Assembly: GCF_002154695.1 (NCBI RefSeq)
Contig: NZ_MTAV01000053.1
Span: 45,798-109,797 of the forward strand
From: Nostoc sp. T09
GTDB taxonomy: Bacteria; Cyanobacteriota; Cyanobacteriia; Cyanobacteriales; Nostocaceae
Direction: 5' to 3'
DNA: 64,000 nt
The translations under genes and the position numbers were made by a program. The notes under the pieces were generated by a model that was not told the DNA's origin, did not search any database, and saw nothing but the letters and a program-made list of their open reading frames with translations. Shown in pieces: positions 1-7,439 of this stretch (positions are counted from its first letter, which is position 1; each line of letters opens with the position of its first letter).

Positions 1-549
1 AGCTTCTACTAAATTCAAATTGATTGGATGTAAAGGAGCAATATCTAAAAGTTTTTTTAAAACTTGGATTAATAATTCGGCATTAATATTTGCACTTTCT
101 GGCTCATTTAAAATTTCGATTATTCCCCACTCATGCAAGTCCTTAATCTCTTCAAATTTTTCGAGTTTGAGGCAAAGTTGCAAAATGTGGAGTAAATTAT
201 TGAGATCAACAGGATTAACTTCCCGCATATGCTGGCGAATTAACCAAGCTATGGAATATTCTCCCAATTTTTCGCGTCTTTCAGCTTCTATTTGCAAAAA
301 TTGAAATAGTTCATTTGTCCAAATTTCTAACTGCTCTTCATCTGCCTCCGTCATTGGCAGCATCCACGTCATTTGAGCTTCTGATTCTTGCCCTTGTAAT
401 AGCAGTAGTAATCCTAAATGCCAATAGTAAGTAATAGTATTTGGTTCTATTGCTATTGCTTGTTCATATAACTGTGCTGCTTGCAGATATTTTTCTTGAA
501 TGAAGTATTTTTCAGCTTGATTTTGCCAATTATATATATCAGTAATCAT
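1..549 (-). CDS. SPINDLY-family TPR protein, N-terminal part (cut by the window edge)
   Basis: An open minus-strand frame starts with ATG at 549 and runs off the left edge after 183 codons without a stop. The first 50 residues form a TPR-like helical pair (QAEKYFIQEKYLQAAQLYEQ followed by an acidic IEP turn and YYWHLGLLLLLQGQ). Helical, Trp- and Leu-rich sequence follows. This pattern recalls the N-termini of cyanobacterial SPINDLY-type O-GlcNAc-transferase-like proteins, in which TPR repeats precede a GT41-like catalytic domain. That catalytic part would lie outside the window, so the family call is from memory of N-terminal sequence only. It could also be another TPR protein. The gene is separated from the pilin upstream by about 190 bp. 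Confidence 0.6.
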   Translation of the reverse strand, partial: MITDIYNWQNQAEKYFIQEKYLQAAQLYEQAIAIEPNTITYYWHLGLLLLLQGQESEAQMTWMLPMTEADEEQLEIWTNELFQFLQIEAERREKLGEYSIAWLIRQHMREVNPVDLNNLLHILQLCLKLEKFEEIKDLHEWGIIEILNEPESANINAELLIQVLKKLLDIAPLHPINLNLVEA

Positions 550-610
550 GGTAATGCTCTAAGAAGATTGTATGGGAAATATAATTGTGAACTACTCACA
601 TAATGGAAAT

Positions 611-638
611 AAAGTGGATAGAAGCATCTACCCACTTT
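611..638 (-). terminator. Possible terminator hairpin after the pilin gene
   Basis: AAAGTGG (611-617) and CCACTTT (632-638) can pair around a loop in which TAG/CTA can also pair. It lies about 100 bp beyond the pilin stop codon. The T-run on the minus strand precedes rather than follows the stem, so this is a weak call. Confidence 0.3.
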
Positions 639-741
639 AAAAAATACCTAATTTAGTTCAAGACAAACTACATGAGAAATTAACTTGGCTATGAAGTTGC
701 TTAGACAAACAATATTTTCACGTAGTAAGTCACTGCTTAAC

Positions 742-1317
742 TTATTTCAAAGAGACGAAGTTACTAGCGCAAGAGGGTGAATTAGTGGTGCTGTCGAAAT
801 TGCCACTAGCATTATAGGCAACTACATCTGAACCGCCGTTAACTCTAGCTTGAGTAGCTTCACATAAAGTAGCGATGGTGGTGGCTTCACTGGTAGAAGC
901 TTGCGTTGTTACACCCACATTACCTATATAAGATTTGAGAGGAGCATTGGCAAGTACTGTTGCTGCTTGGTTGGTCACTTGGCTGGCGTTACTAGCACCA
1001 CCACCAGAAATTGCATACTTGTAATTTGTGGTTTGTGTGGCAATACCAAGACCTAATTTACCAAAATCAGCTTGAGCTGCAAATTGGTTCTGTTCTAAGT
1101 AATAAGCTTGCTGAGCGCGGTTCATGGAACCTACGTAGGTTTTAGCTTCCGACTGCTTCGCTTTGTTTGCTTGGTTCAAGAAAGAAGGTAGTGCAATAGC
1201 TGACAAAATACCGATGATGATAATTACTACCAACAATTCAATCAGTGTGAAACCTTCGTTTTCTTGCTTTTTGCCGAGAATGTGTTGGATAAACTTAGCT
1301 TTTAGTTCGGTTTTCAT
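742..1317 (-). CDS. pilA: Type IV major pilin, PilA-like
   Basis: This is a 191-residue prepilin. After a 22-residue positively charged leader comes the prepilin peptidase site: Gly before FTLIELLVVIIIIGILSAIA, with the conserved Glu at +5 of the mature protein. The hydrophobic helix is followed by the NQANKAKQSEAKTYVGSMNRAQQAYYLE segment characteristic of cyanobacterial PilA. Two cysteines near the C-terminus (in TLCEAT and SPSCAS) would close the D-loop. The ATG at 1317 is preferred over an upstream in-frame start 18 codons earlier because the leader then has normal length and begins MKTE as in homologues. The product is the pilus shaft subunit for motility, adhesion and DNA uptake. The Ala/Thr/Gly/Ser-rich C-terminal half is variable, as expected of a surface protein. 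The gene is monocistronic. Confidence 0.92.
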   Translation of the reverse strand: MKTELKAKFIQHILGKKQENEGFTLIELLVVIIIIGILSAIALPSFLNQANKAKQSEAKTYVGSMNRAQQAYYLEQNQFAAQADFGKLGLGIATQTTNYKYAISGGGASNASQVTNQAATVLANAPLKSYIGNVGVTTQASTSEATTIATLCEATQARVNGGSDVVAYNASGNFDSTTNSPSCASNFVSLK

Positions 1318-1554
1318 AAGTGTTTTCCCTGGGGTGGGGTGGGTTGTTTGTTCTAAAAAGAACTTACCCACCTCCGTTCAGTTTCATATCACTAGTGGCA
1401 AAAATTTTTTTCGCTAGGTTTTCATCCTCAAACGGCGGTTATAGGAAAGTAGAGCGATCGGTTTGCACAATCTACAATGCTCGCATCCAAGACGCACATA
1501 AATAAACCCCTGGTGTTGGCCAAGGGCTAAATTCTCAATTACGATGTGGGAGTA

Positions 1555-2118
1555 TCAATCAAACTCAGGTGGCCAAAGTTCTGATACAGCCAACTCCCAG
1601 CCTGGCAGCAAATCTAGTAACGTGAGTGTGTCTCCATTCTGCAATACCACTGGAGCTTGGTTAAGTCGGTAAACTGTTACTGTCAATTTGTCAGGGTCAA
1701 TCAATATCCCGACTGTAGACCCAAGTTTAAGGAATAGCTGAATTTTCTCTTCCAGTGGTTGAATTTTGTCTGTTTTTGATTTGACCTCAACCATCAAGTC
1801 TGGAACTAACTCTACAAAGTCGCGCTTGGTCTTCTTGAGCCGGTCAGCTCTGACAAAAGAAACGTCAGGCGCACGCAGGTCTCTTTTTTCAGAGTCTTCT
1901 TCTATCTGAGGCAAAATAAACCCGGCGCTAGAACCAGTCACACGCCCTAACTTGCGCGACATCACCCAGATATTTAAGAAGGTACTCAAGCGAGTAGCGA
2001 TTTCCTCTGACTCGTAATCTGATGGCCCCATAAGTATAATATTTCCTTCTACCAGCTCCATCTGCCATTCTGGATGCTCGGTTTGTAATTGCTCTAAATC
2101 TGTAATGGTGAAAGACAT
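1555..2118 (-). CDS. Uma2 family putative endonuclease (DUF820)
   Basis: A 187-residue protein beginning MSFTITDLEQLQ. It has the Uma2/DUF820 architecture: an N-terminal segment with WQMELVEGNIILMGPS, the APDVSFV aspartate strand near residue 120, and VEVKSKTD (E-x-K) near residue 147. Together these form a PD-(D/E)XK nuclease-like core. The C-terminal LLPGWELAVSELWPPEFD tail is typical. These proteins are greatly expanded in cyanobacteria and their biological substrate is unknown. An in-frame upstream start at 2229 is rejected because the extra 37 codons are made of the palindromic repeat at about 2169-2220. A broken relative lies at 3767-3970. Confidence 0.88.
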   Translation of the reverse strand: MSFTITDLEQLQTEHPEWQMELVEGNIILMGPSDYESEEIATRLSTFLNIWVMSRKLGRVTGSSAGFILPQIEEDSEKRDLRAPDVSFVRADRLKKTKRDFVELVPDLMVEVKSKTDKIQPLEEKIQLFLKLGSTVGILIDPDKLTVTVYRLNQAPVVLQNGDTLTLLDLLPGWELAVSELWPPEFD

Positions 2119-2168
2119 AAGATTACAGAAAATACTCTTGTATATATCATAGGTACTGTTCGCACAAC

Positions 2169-2221
2169 AGATGGCTAGCTGCGTAGACGCGGAGCGGCTT
2201 GTCGTAGACATCGCCAACAAT
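2169..2221. repeat. Nostoc-type palindromic repeat unit
   Basis: Contains the blocks CGTAGACGC, GAGCGGCTTGTCG and TAGACATCGC. The same blocks bracket the insertion inside the glycosyltransferase gene at 21831-21921, and related blocks occur at 6655-6790. It sits in the 5' region of the Uma2 gene. Confidence 0.6.
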
Positions 2222-2323
2222 GTCCCCATTTTTCCCCAATTGCGATCGCCTAAGGCATGGCATAGCCAATCGCAGTTTGTTATACTATATTAAACGTAGT
2301 CGTTATGAGTTTGTATAACTGTT

Positions 2324-3697
2324 ATGACCAACCCGACAGTAGAAAACTTGGTAATCATCGGTTCTGGGCCAGCAGGATACACAGCGGCCATATATGCAGG
2401 GCGAGCTAACTTGAAGCCCGTTGTATTTGAAGGCTTCCAAGCTGGGGGATTACCTGGCGGACAACTAATGACAACGACGGAAGTAGAAAACTTTCCAGGG
2501 TTTCCCCAAGGCATTACTGGGCCGGAACTGATGGATAGGATGAAGGCACAGGCAGAGCGCTGGGGGGCTGAATTATATACAGAGGATGTGATATCAGTTG
2601 ATTTGAGTCAACGTCCTTTTACTGTTCGCTCAGAAGAAAGAGAAGTTAAAGCTAACAGCATTATTATTGCCACAGGTGCAACAGCAAAGCGTTTGGGTTT
2701 ACCCAGCGAGCATGAATTTTGGAGTCGCGGAATTTCTGCTTGTGCGATTTGCGATGGTGCGACACCAATTTTCCACGGTGCGGAACTGGCTGTAATTGGT
2801 GCTGGTGACTCAGCAGCAGAAGAGTCAATATATCTAACTAAATACGGTTCTAAAGTGAATCTGCTGGTACGCTCTGATAAAATGCGGGCTTCTAAAGCCA
2901 TGCAAGACAGGGTTTTGAGCAACCCCAAAATCCAAGTACATTGGAACACAGAAGCCGTAGATATCTTTGGTAACGGCCACATGGATGGGGTGAAAATCCG
3001 TAATACTAAAACTGGTGAAGAAAGCAAATTACATGCTAGAGGACTGTTCTACGCCGTTGGTCACACTCCTAATACTTCTCTGTTCAAAGGACAACTGGAA
3101 CTCGATGAGGTGGGTTACGTTGCTACTAAGCATGGTTCTGTAGAAACCAGTGTCGAAGGAGTTTTTGCCGCAGGCGATGTGCAAGATCATGAATTTCGGC
3201 AGGCAATTACGGCTGCGGGTACTGGTTGTATGGCGGCGATGTTGGCAGAACGCTGGTTGTCGTCTAATGGTTTGATTCAGGAATTCCATCAACAGCCAGA
3301 AACAGCAGTTAATGAATTAGAACATCAGCCAGCAACGAAGAAAACCGAAGCTGAGCAAGAAGCCGAATTTAATTTGAATGCCACGCGCCATGAAGGTGGT
3401 TATGCTTTGCGGAAACTATTCCACGAAAGCGATCGCGTACTTCTGGTGAAATACGTTTCTCCTGGCTGTGGTCCTTGTCATACCCTCAAGCCAATACTAA
3501 ATAAAGTAGTCGATGAATTTGATGGCAAAATTCACTTTGTAGAAATTGACATCGACAAAGACAGAGAGATAGCTGAAAATGCTGGTGTGACAGGAACACC
3601 AACAATTCAATTGTTCAAAAATCAGGAACTGTTGAAGGAACTCAAAGGTGTGAAGCAAAAGAGTGAGTACCGCCAGTTGATTGAAAGTAGTCTTTAA
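2324..3697 (+). CDS. ntrC (NTRC): NADPH-dependent thioredoxin reductase with fused thioredoxin, NTRC
   Basis: A 457-residue two-domain flavoenzyme. Residues about 1-320 are a low-molecular-weight thioredoxin reductase: FAD-binding GSGPAG at 13-18, the redox pair C140-A-I-C143, the NADPH-binding GAGDSA at 159-164 and the second FAD motif near FAAGDV at 281-286. After a charged linker (about 320-350), residues 355-457 are a thioredoxin with the active site SPGCGPC (C382, C385) and the cis-proline segment TGTPTIQLF. This fusion is the NTRC of plastids and many cyanobacteria, which passes electrons from NADPH to 2-Cys peroxiredoxin and other targets, including in darkness. The gene symbol is written in full because ntrC usually means a nitrogen regulator. 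It stands alone on the plus strand, with a palindromic element just after the stop. Confidence 0.96.
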   Translation: MTNPTVENLVIIGSGPAGYTAAIYAGRANLKPVVFEGFQAGGLPGGQLMTTTEVENFPGFPQGITGPELMDRMKAQAERWGAELYTEDVISVDLSQRPFTVRSEEREVKANSIIIATGATAKRLGLPSEHEFWSRGISACAICDGATPIFHGAELAVIGAGDSAAEESIYLTKYGSKVNLLVRSDKMRASKAMQDRVLSNPKIQVHWNTEAVDIFGNGHMDGVKIRNTKTGEESKLHARGLFYAVGHTPNTSLFKGQLELDEVGYVATKHGSVETSVEGVFAAGDVQDHEFRQAITAAGTGCMAAMLAERWLSSNGLIQEFHQQPETAVNELEHQPATKKTEAEQEAEFNLNATRHEGGYALRKLFHESDRVLLVKYVSPGCGPCHTLKPILNKVVDEFDGKIHFVEIDIDKDREIAENAGVTGTPTIQLFKNQELLKELKGVKQKSEYRQLIESSL

Positions 3698-3700
3698 AAA

Positions 3701-3727
3701 ACCCCCTCAGGTTAGAAGCCTGGGGGT
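3701..3727 (+). repeat. Dispersed hairpin element, possible terminator of NTRC
   Basis: An imperfect inverted repeat, ACCCCCTCAGG with CCTGGGGGT, starts 4 bp after the NTRC stop. No T-run follows. A close relative (CCCCAGACTTCTAGTCTGAGGGG) is at 57130-57152 inside a MITE, so this is a dispersed repeat that may act as a terminator here. Confidence 0.55.
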
Positions 3728-3766
3728 ATCCATCCAGATTTTGTGTTGGAACTATAGTCGCCTTCT

Positions 3767-3970
3767 GTGAACCTCAAACCTTTGCAAGAAAAAATGGCAG
3801 AATACATGAGGGAATCAGGAGTACAGTTAGGTTGGCTGATTGACCGTAAAGAGCGAAAAGTCTATATTTATCGTCTTGGTATGCCAGAAGTATGTTTGGA
3901 AAATCCCGCGACTGTCAGCGGTGATCCAGTTATGCCTGGATTCGTTCTGAATATGAGTAAAGTTTGGTAA
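3767..3970 (+). pseudogene. C-terminal fragment of a Uma2 family gene
   Basis: The 67-codon frame corresponds only to the last third of a Uma2/DUF820 protein. It begins inside the LKPLQEKM helix, continues through LGWLIDRKERKVYIYR and ends with MPGFVLNMSKVW. The nuclease core (PD and E-x-K strands) is missing and no sequence upstream restores it. The only start is a GTG within what should be the middle of the domain. It is most simply a decayed duplicate. Expression of a short peptide cannot be excluded. Confidence 0.75.
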
Positions 3971-4095
3971 TCAGGGCGCGATCTAGAATATCGGAGTCAT
4001 CACTATATTAATGCGATCGCACTTAACAAAATCCATCAATATTGCCACCACTATAAGCCAAAATTTTTATAGAGAAGAACTTAGGTACAGGTAAA

Positions 4096-5070
4096 ATGGA
4101 TATCAAAAATGGCTTCCTCGGCACCGTTGGCAATACACCTCTAATTCGCTTAAACAGCTTTAGTGAAGAAACGGGGTGCGAAATTTTAGGTAAAGCAGAA
4201 TTTCTCAATCCCGGTGGTTCCGTCAAAGACCGCGCTGCACTTTACATTATTGAAGATGCAGAGAAAAAGGGCTTACTCAAACCAGGTGGTACAGTAGTTG
4301 AAGGCACAGCTGGTAATACTGGCATTGGCTTGGCGCATATTTGTAATGCCAAAGGCTACAAATGCCTAATTATCATTCCTGATACTCAGTCCCAAGAAAA
4401 AATAGACGCCCTAACAACTTTGGGCGCAGAAGTTCGTCCTGTTCCCGCTGTACCCTACAAAGACCCCAACAACTACGTCAGGCTATCTGGCAGAATAGCT
4501 GCTGAATTAGATAACGCTATTTGGGCGAATCAGTTTGATAATTTAGCTAACCGCCACGCTCATTACGAAACTACAGGTCCAGAAATTTGGACGCAAACCA
4601 ATGGTAAAGTCGATGGTTGGGTAGCTGCAACTGGGACTGGTGGTACATTTGCTGGTGTAGCACTCTACTTAAAAGAAAAGAATCCAGCGATTAAATGTGT
4701 TGTTGCGGACCCCCTTGGTAGTGGACTTTACAGCTACATCAAAACTGGGGAAATCAAGATAGAAGGCAATTCCATCACCGAAGGTATTGGTAATAGTCGC
4801 ATCACAGCGAATATGGAAGGCGCACCAGCTGATGATGCTATCCAAATAGATGACAAAGAAGCTTTGCGAGTAGTTTATCAACTGCTGAGAAAAGACGGAT
4901 TGTTAATGGGCGGTTCAACAGGCATTAATGTTGGTGCAGCTGTTGCCCTAGCGAAGCAGTTAGGCCCAGGACATACTATCGCTACCATTTTATGTGATAG
5001 TGGTTCCCGGTATCAGTCGCGGATATTCAACCAAGAATGGTTAACTTCCAAAGGACTTTCAGTAGATTAG
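4096..5070 (+). CDS. Cysteine synthase / cysteine desulfhydrase-like PLP enzyme
   Basis: A 324-residue fold-type II PLP enzyme. K44 in NPGGSVKDRAAL is the PLP lysine, GTGGT at 180-184 is the phosphate-binding loop, and GSTGINVGAA and CDSGSRY close the active site. The family makes cysteine from O-acetylserine and sulfide, or degrades it. The loop that reads TSGNTG in classical CysK reads TAGNTG here (71-76). The stretches EGTAGNTGIGLAH, DNAIWANQFDN and TTGPEIW resemble the Cds1/cysteine-synthase-2 branch, which is known for cysteine desulfhydrase activity. The direction of the reaction in vivo is therefore open. The gene stands alone, with a tandem-heptamer tract downstream. Confidence 0.87.
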   Translation: MDIKNGFLGTVGNTPLIRLNSFSEETGCEILGKAEFLNPGGSVKDRAALYIIEDAEKKGLLKPGGTVVEGTAGNTGIGLAHICNAKGYKCLIIIPDTQSQEKIDALTTLGAEVRPVPAVPYKDPNNYVRLSGRIAAELDNAIWANQFDNLANRHAHYETTGPEIWTQTNGKVDGWVAATGTGGTFAGVALYLKEKNPAIKCVVADPLGSGLYSYIKTGEIKIEGNSITEGIGNSRITANMEGAPADDAIQIDDKEALRVVYQLLRKDGLLMGGSTGINVGAAVALAKQLGPGHTIATILCDSGSRYQSRIFNQEWLTSKGLSVD

Positions 5071-5140
5071 TCAATTGTCATTAGTCATTGGTCCTTTGTC
5101 ATTTGTTAAAAGGCAAGGGTCAATAGTCAATAGTTATCTC
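5071..5140. repeat. Short tandem heptamer tract (GTCATT/GTCAATA type)
   Basis: Runs of TCATTAG, TCATTGG, TCATTTG and TCAATAG in tandem follow the cysteine synthase stop. Similar tracts are at 23516-23625, 47583-47673 and 59219-59320. They match the short tandem repeats known from heterocystous cyanobacteria. Confidence 0.7.
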
Positions 5141-5205
5141 CTCTGCTCCTCCTACTTCCCTGTCCTCTTCTTTGTGTCCTCAGCGCCTCTGCGGTTCGTA
5201 AAAAA

Positions 5206-5538
5206 ATGTCAAACACCACTCAACCATCACACTCACCAACCACAGACCCAAATACTTCTCCTAGATGCGTGCGAGTCTGTCAAAACCGCAGTTGTAAAAA
5301 ACTAGGTGCAGCAGGTGTTTTAGCAGCCTTTGTTGCTTTACCAGTTCCTGGTGTGATGGTTACAGCTAGTGGCTGTTTGGGACAATGTGGCAACGGACCG
5401 ATGGTATTAGTATTACCAGAGATGGTCTGGTATAGCGGCGTTCAACCAAGCGAAGTACCTCTACTGGTAGAACAACACTTATTAGGTGCTCAAAGAGTCA
5501 GGCAGATGCTTTATTATCGGTTTCATCCCCAGGGATAA
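5206..5538 (+). CDS. Thioredoxin-like [2Fe-2S] ferredoxin domain protein
   Basis: A 110-residue protein with a disordered, Pro/Ser/Thr-rich first 18 residues. The cysteine pattern C25-x4-C30 ... C57-x3-C61 (VCQNRSC and SGCLGQC) is that of thioredoxin-fold [2Fe-2S] ferredoxins related to the NuoE C-terminal domain. An additional Cys lies at 21. The following GPMVLVLPEMVWYSGVQPSEVP is the conserved strand and turn of this family. It likely carries one electron in the cytoplasm, but its partner is unknown. Cyanobacterial homologues stand alone rather than inside NADH dehydrogenase operons, as here. The ATG at 5206 is the only in-frame ATG before the cysteine core. Confidence 0.82.
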   Translation: MSNTTQPSHSPTTDPNTSPRCVRVCQNRSCKKLGAAGVLAAFVALPVPGVMVTASGCLGQCGNGPMVLVLPEMVWYSGVQPSEVPLLVEQHLLGAQRVRQMLYYRFHPQG

Positions 5539-5594
5539 AGCTGTTTCAAAATATATAAAGTCTACGCTCTTTGTTGACTGAAGTGAGGCATCCA

Positions 5595-6512
5595 ATGAAC
5601 ATTCAGCAGCTACGTCAATCAGTGAAAATGAAGTGGCTGAGTTACTACGAACAAAATCGCCCCTGGTTAGTAAAAATACGAGTCTGGGGTACTTATGATG
5701 GTCTGCGACGTCCTTCATCTGGTTTTATCTTAGCTACTCTGTCTGTTTTAGAACCGCAGTTTGATCAGATACTTTCTTTTCTGAGCGAACTAAATAATAA
5801 TCCTGACCAAATAGTTGCCGCCTTGGGTCTTAACTTCAATCCTGAAGAAGAGTTAGATTCATTTACCACAGAGCATGTTATAGCTGCAAATGATTTTTAT
5901 AGCCAATCTTCAGAAGTAATTCATGAGCAATTTCAGGCTGTGTCATTAGCTACTAATTCTAACGAAATTGCTTTCGAGACGCCGCATTCAGCAAAATCGG
6001 CTACCGAGCTTGCATATTCAAAACTAGCTGTGCCATCGATTACAGTAACTAATGGAGTAGTTCGCGATCGCCAACCCGTATCATCAGTTGCAGTAGCTAC
6101 CCAAGTTAATTACGAATCTTCAGCCAAAACGCTACTTGTCGAAAAGCCTGCTTCCGAGATGATCCTTCAACATCAACCTGGGCGATCGCTAGCAATAACT
6201 ACTGAAATTTCCAGCGAACCCACAAGTTTACCACTTTCAGAAATTACTCCTGAGATTCCTAGTAAAAACACAACTATGCCATCTACTACAATGGCTACTG
6301 AGGTTCCCCAATATGAAACAAATTTAAAATCACTTGCTGTGGCTATCAAGGTTCCCGGCAATAGTAAACCATTGAAAATACAATTACCTGATATTCCTCA
6401 TAAGGTTAAGCTCTCACCTAACACTAATGCTCGTAGTCTAGCTTCTTGGGTCGATGAGTTTTGTCAAGGTGCTGATTGGGACCCTGAGGAATCTATTTTT
6501 ATCCACTTTTAA
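5595..6512 (+). CDS. Cyanobacterial protein with DUF5331-like N-terminus
   Basis: A 305-residue protein whose first 95 residues are well ordered (MNIQQLRQSVKMKWLSYYEQ, then PWLVKIRVWGTYDGLRRPSS and an acidic helix ending near FNPEEELD). The N-terminal block resembles the cyanobacterial DUF5331 domain as I remember it; no activity is known. Residues about 100-270 are a Ser/Thr/Pro/Val-rich, probably disordered linker. The last 30 residues (SLASWVDEFCQGADWDPEES) are again compact. ATG 5595 is preferred over the upstream TTG at 5571 because GTGAGG lies 8 nt before it. It follows the ferredoxin gene by 56 bp and may be cotranscribed. Confidence 0.7.
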   Translation: MNIQQLRQSVKMKWLSYYEQNRPWLVKIRVWGTYDGLRRPSSGFILATLSVLEPQFDQILSFLSELNNNPDQIVAALGLNFNPEEELDSFTTEHVIAANDFYSQSSEVIHEQFQAVSLATNSNEIAFETPHSAKSATELAYSKLAVPSITVTNGVVRDRQPVSSVAVATQVNYESSAKTLLVEKPASEMILQHQPGRSLAITTEISSEPTSLPLSEITPEIPSKNTTMPSTTMATEVPQYETNLKSLAVAIKVPGNSKPLKIQLPDIPHKVKLSPNTNARSLASWVDEFCQGADWDPEESIFIHF

Positions 6513-6517
6513 AGTAG

Positions 6518-6640
6518 TTAAAAGATTTTTTGATCCAAAACAACCACAACGGCGTGGAAGAAAGTCAACATCGATTTAACTTAGAAGCTGTACCCCGGTT
6601 TTTAGATTGGGGGTTGAGTGTGGAACAAGTAAGTAGTTAA
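6518..6640 (+). pseudogene. Possible remnant of a protein-coding gene
   Basis: A frame open from 6518 to the stop at 6638-6640 reads like protein (EESQHRFNLEAVPRFLDWG then LSVEQVSS) but has no start codon, and it begins directly after the preceding gene. The end recalls the tails of cyanobacterial nuclease/transposase-like proteins that read GLSVEQIA, but I cannot name the family. It is followed at once by the repeat cluster at 6655, so it may be a gene truncated by repeat insertion. Confidence 0.3.
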
Positions 6641-6654
6641 ACATAATTAATTAC

Positions 6655-6835
6655 ACAAAGTCATTGCGTTCGTCGAAGACGTTCCCGAAGGGTATGCAGC
6701 GTTCGCGTTGGCGTAGCCTCTCGTAGAGAAGCGTCCCGAAGGGAAGCGAAATGTAGACACGAAGTGGCTTCCCGCAGGGTAGCAATCGCAAGAGCTGGGA
6801 TTGCTTCGCTTCGCTCGCAATGACTGTAATTAATT
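6655..6835. repeat. Composite repeat cluster (nested palindromic units)
   Basis: About 180 bp of stacked short palindromes: CATTGCGTTCGTCGAAGACG, GTTGGCGTAGCCTCTCGTAG, GTCCCGAAGGGAAGCG, then a 31-bp module at 6751-6781, then GCAATCGCAAGAG...GATTGCTTCGCTTCGCTC ending CGCAATGAC. The CATTGCG/CGCAATG ends are shared with the MITEs at 27.9 kb. The 31-bp module recurs exactly at 20056-20086. Confidence 0.75.
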
Positions 6836-6851
6836 TTGCGTGGTTACTTAC

Positions 6852-6896
6852 AGCAAGCAGCAGGGAATCAGTCTAACTGATTCCCTGCTGCTTGCT
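6852..6896 (-). terminator. 21-bp perfect hairpin, probable terminator/stabiliser
   Basis: AGCAAGCAGCAGGGAATCAG plus T (6852-6872) pairs perfectly with 6876-6896 around a 3-nt loop (CTA). It starts 18 bp beyond the stop of the minus-strand gene at 6915-7157. No U-tract follows on either strand, so it may protect the 3' end or be a repeat. Confidence 0.55.
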
Positions 6897-6914
6897 ATGT
6901 CTCAATCAATAGCG

Positions 6915-7157
6915 TTACATTTTACCGTGCTGCAAGACTTGTTGAAGATGGTGACGGATTTCTTGTGCTTGTTCAATATCAGACTGCCGCAATTTTTGGA
7001 ATAATTCTACACAGGGCTGGGAGTTAGCTTCCTGTGCATCTTGGATGTAAATGTCATAGGCTTTAACTGCTTCTGCTTTATTATGCAACACAGTGACAAA
7101 ATCGTACTCTAGGTTGCTAATAGGTTGTTGAGACTGTCCGTTTCCTGTACTAACCAT
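6915..7157 (-). CDS. Small conserved helical protein of unknown function
   Basis: An 80-residue, cysteine-poor, highly polar protein. After about 15 disordered residues (MVSTGNGQSQQ) it is predicted as two amphipathic helices: LEYDFVTVLHNKAEAVKAYD, then a turn near SQPC, then ELFQKLRQSDIEQAQEIRHH. The arrangement of Glu, His and Asp in both helices resembles one half of a ferritin-like bundle, but no complete metal site can be assigned, so I give no function. AAGGAAA lies 5-11 nt before ATG 7157, supporting the start. The gene is monocistronic, ending 18 bp before the large hairpin. Confidence 0.7.
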   Translation of the reverse strand: MVSTGNGQSQQPISNLEYDFVTVLHNKAEAVKAYDIYIQDAQEANSQPCVELFQKLRQSDIEQAQEIRHHLQQVLQHGKM

Positions 7158-7439
7158 AAATTTTCCTTCTTTTAGGTTTCTAATTAATTTCTACTCAGCT
7201 TAAAAGACAGCTTCATCTTCCCAAAAGCGTAGAAAAAATTACCAAGGTTACATCGGCAGTCTGAGGTATAACAAAAATAGCAAGCGATTAGGAAAATAAG
7301 GAATAGGGAATAGAGAATTAGGAACTGGGGATAAGGGAAGAATTGCAATTACTAATGCCTAATGCAAATTTTCATGCGTGCTAGTGTATGCAGTTCATGA
7401 CGACTGTAGGCGATAAGGCCTCTGCAACATCAAATTTTG

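Noticed and set aside
2119..2229. N-terminal extension of the Uma2 gene to an upstream start
   Set aside because: The extra codons come from palindromic repeat DNA and have no counterpart in the family; ATG 2118 begins the usual sequence.
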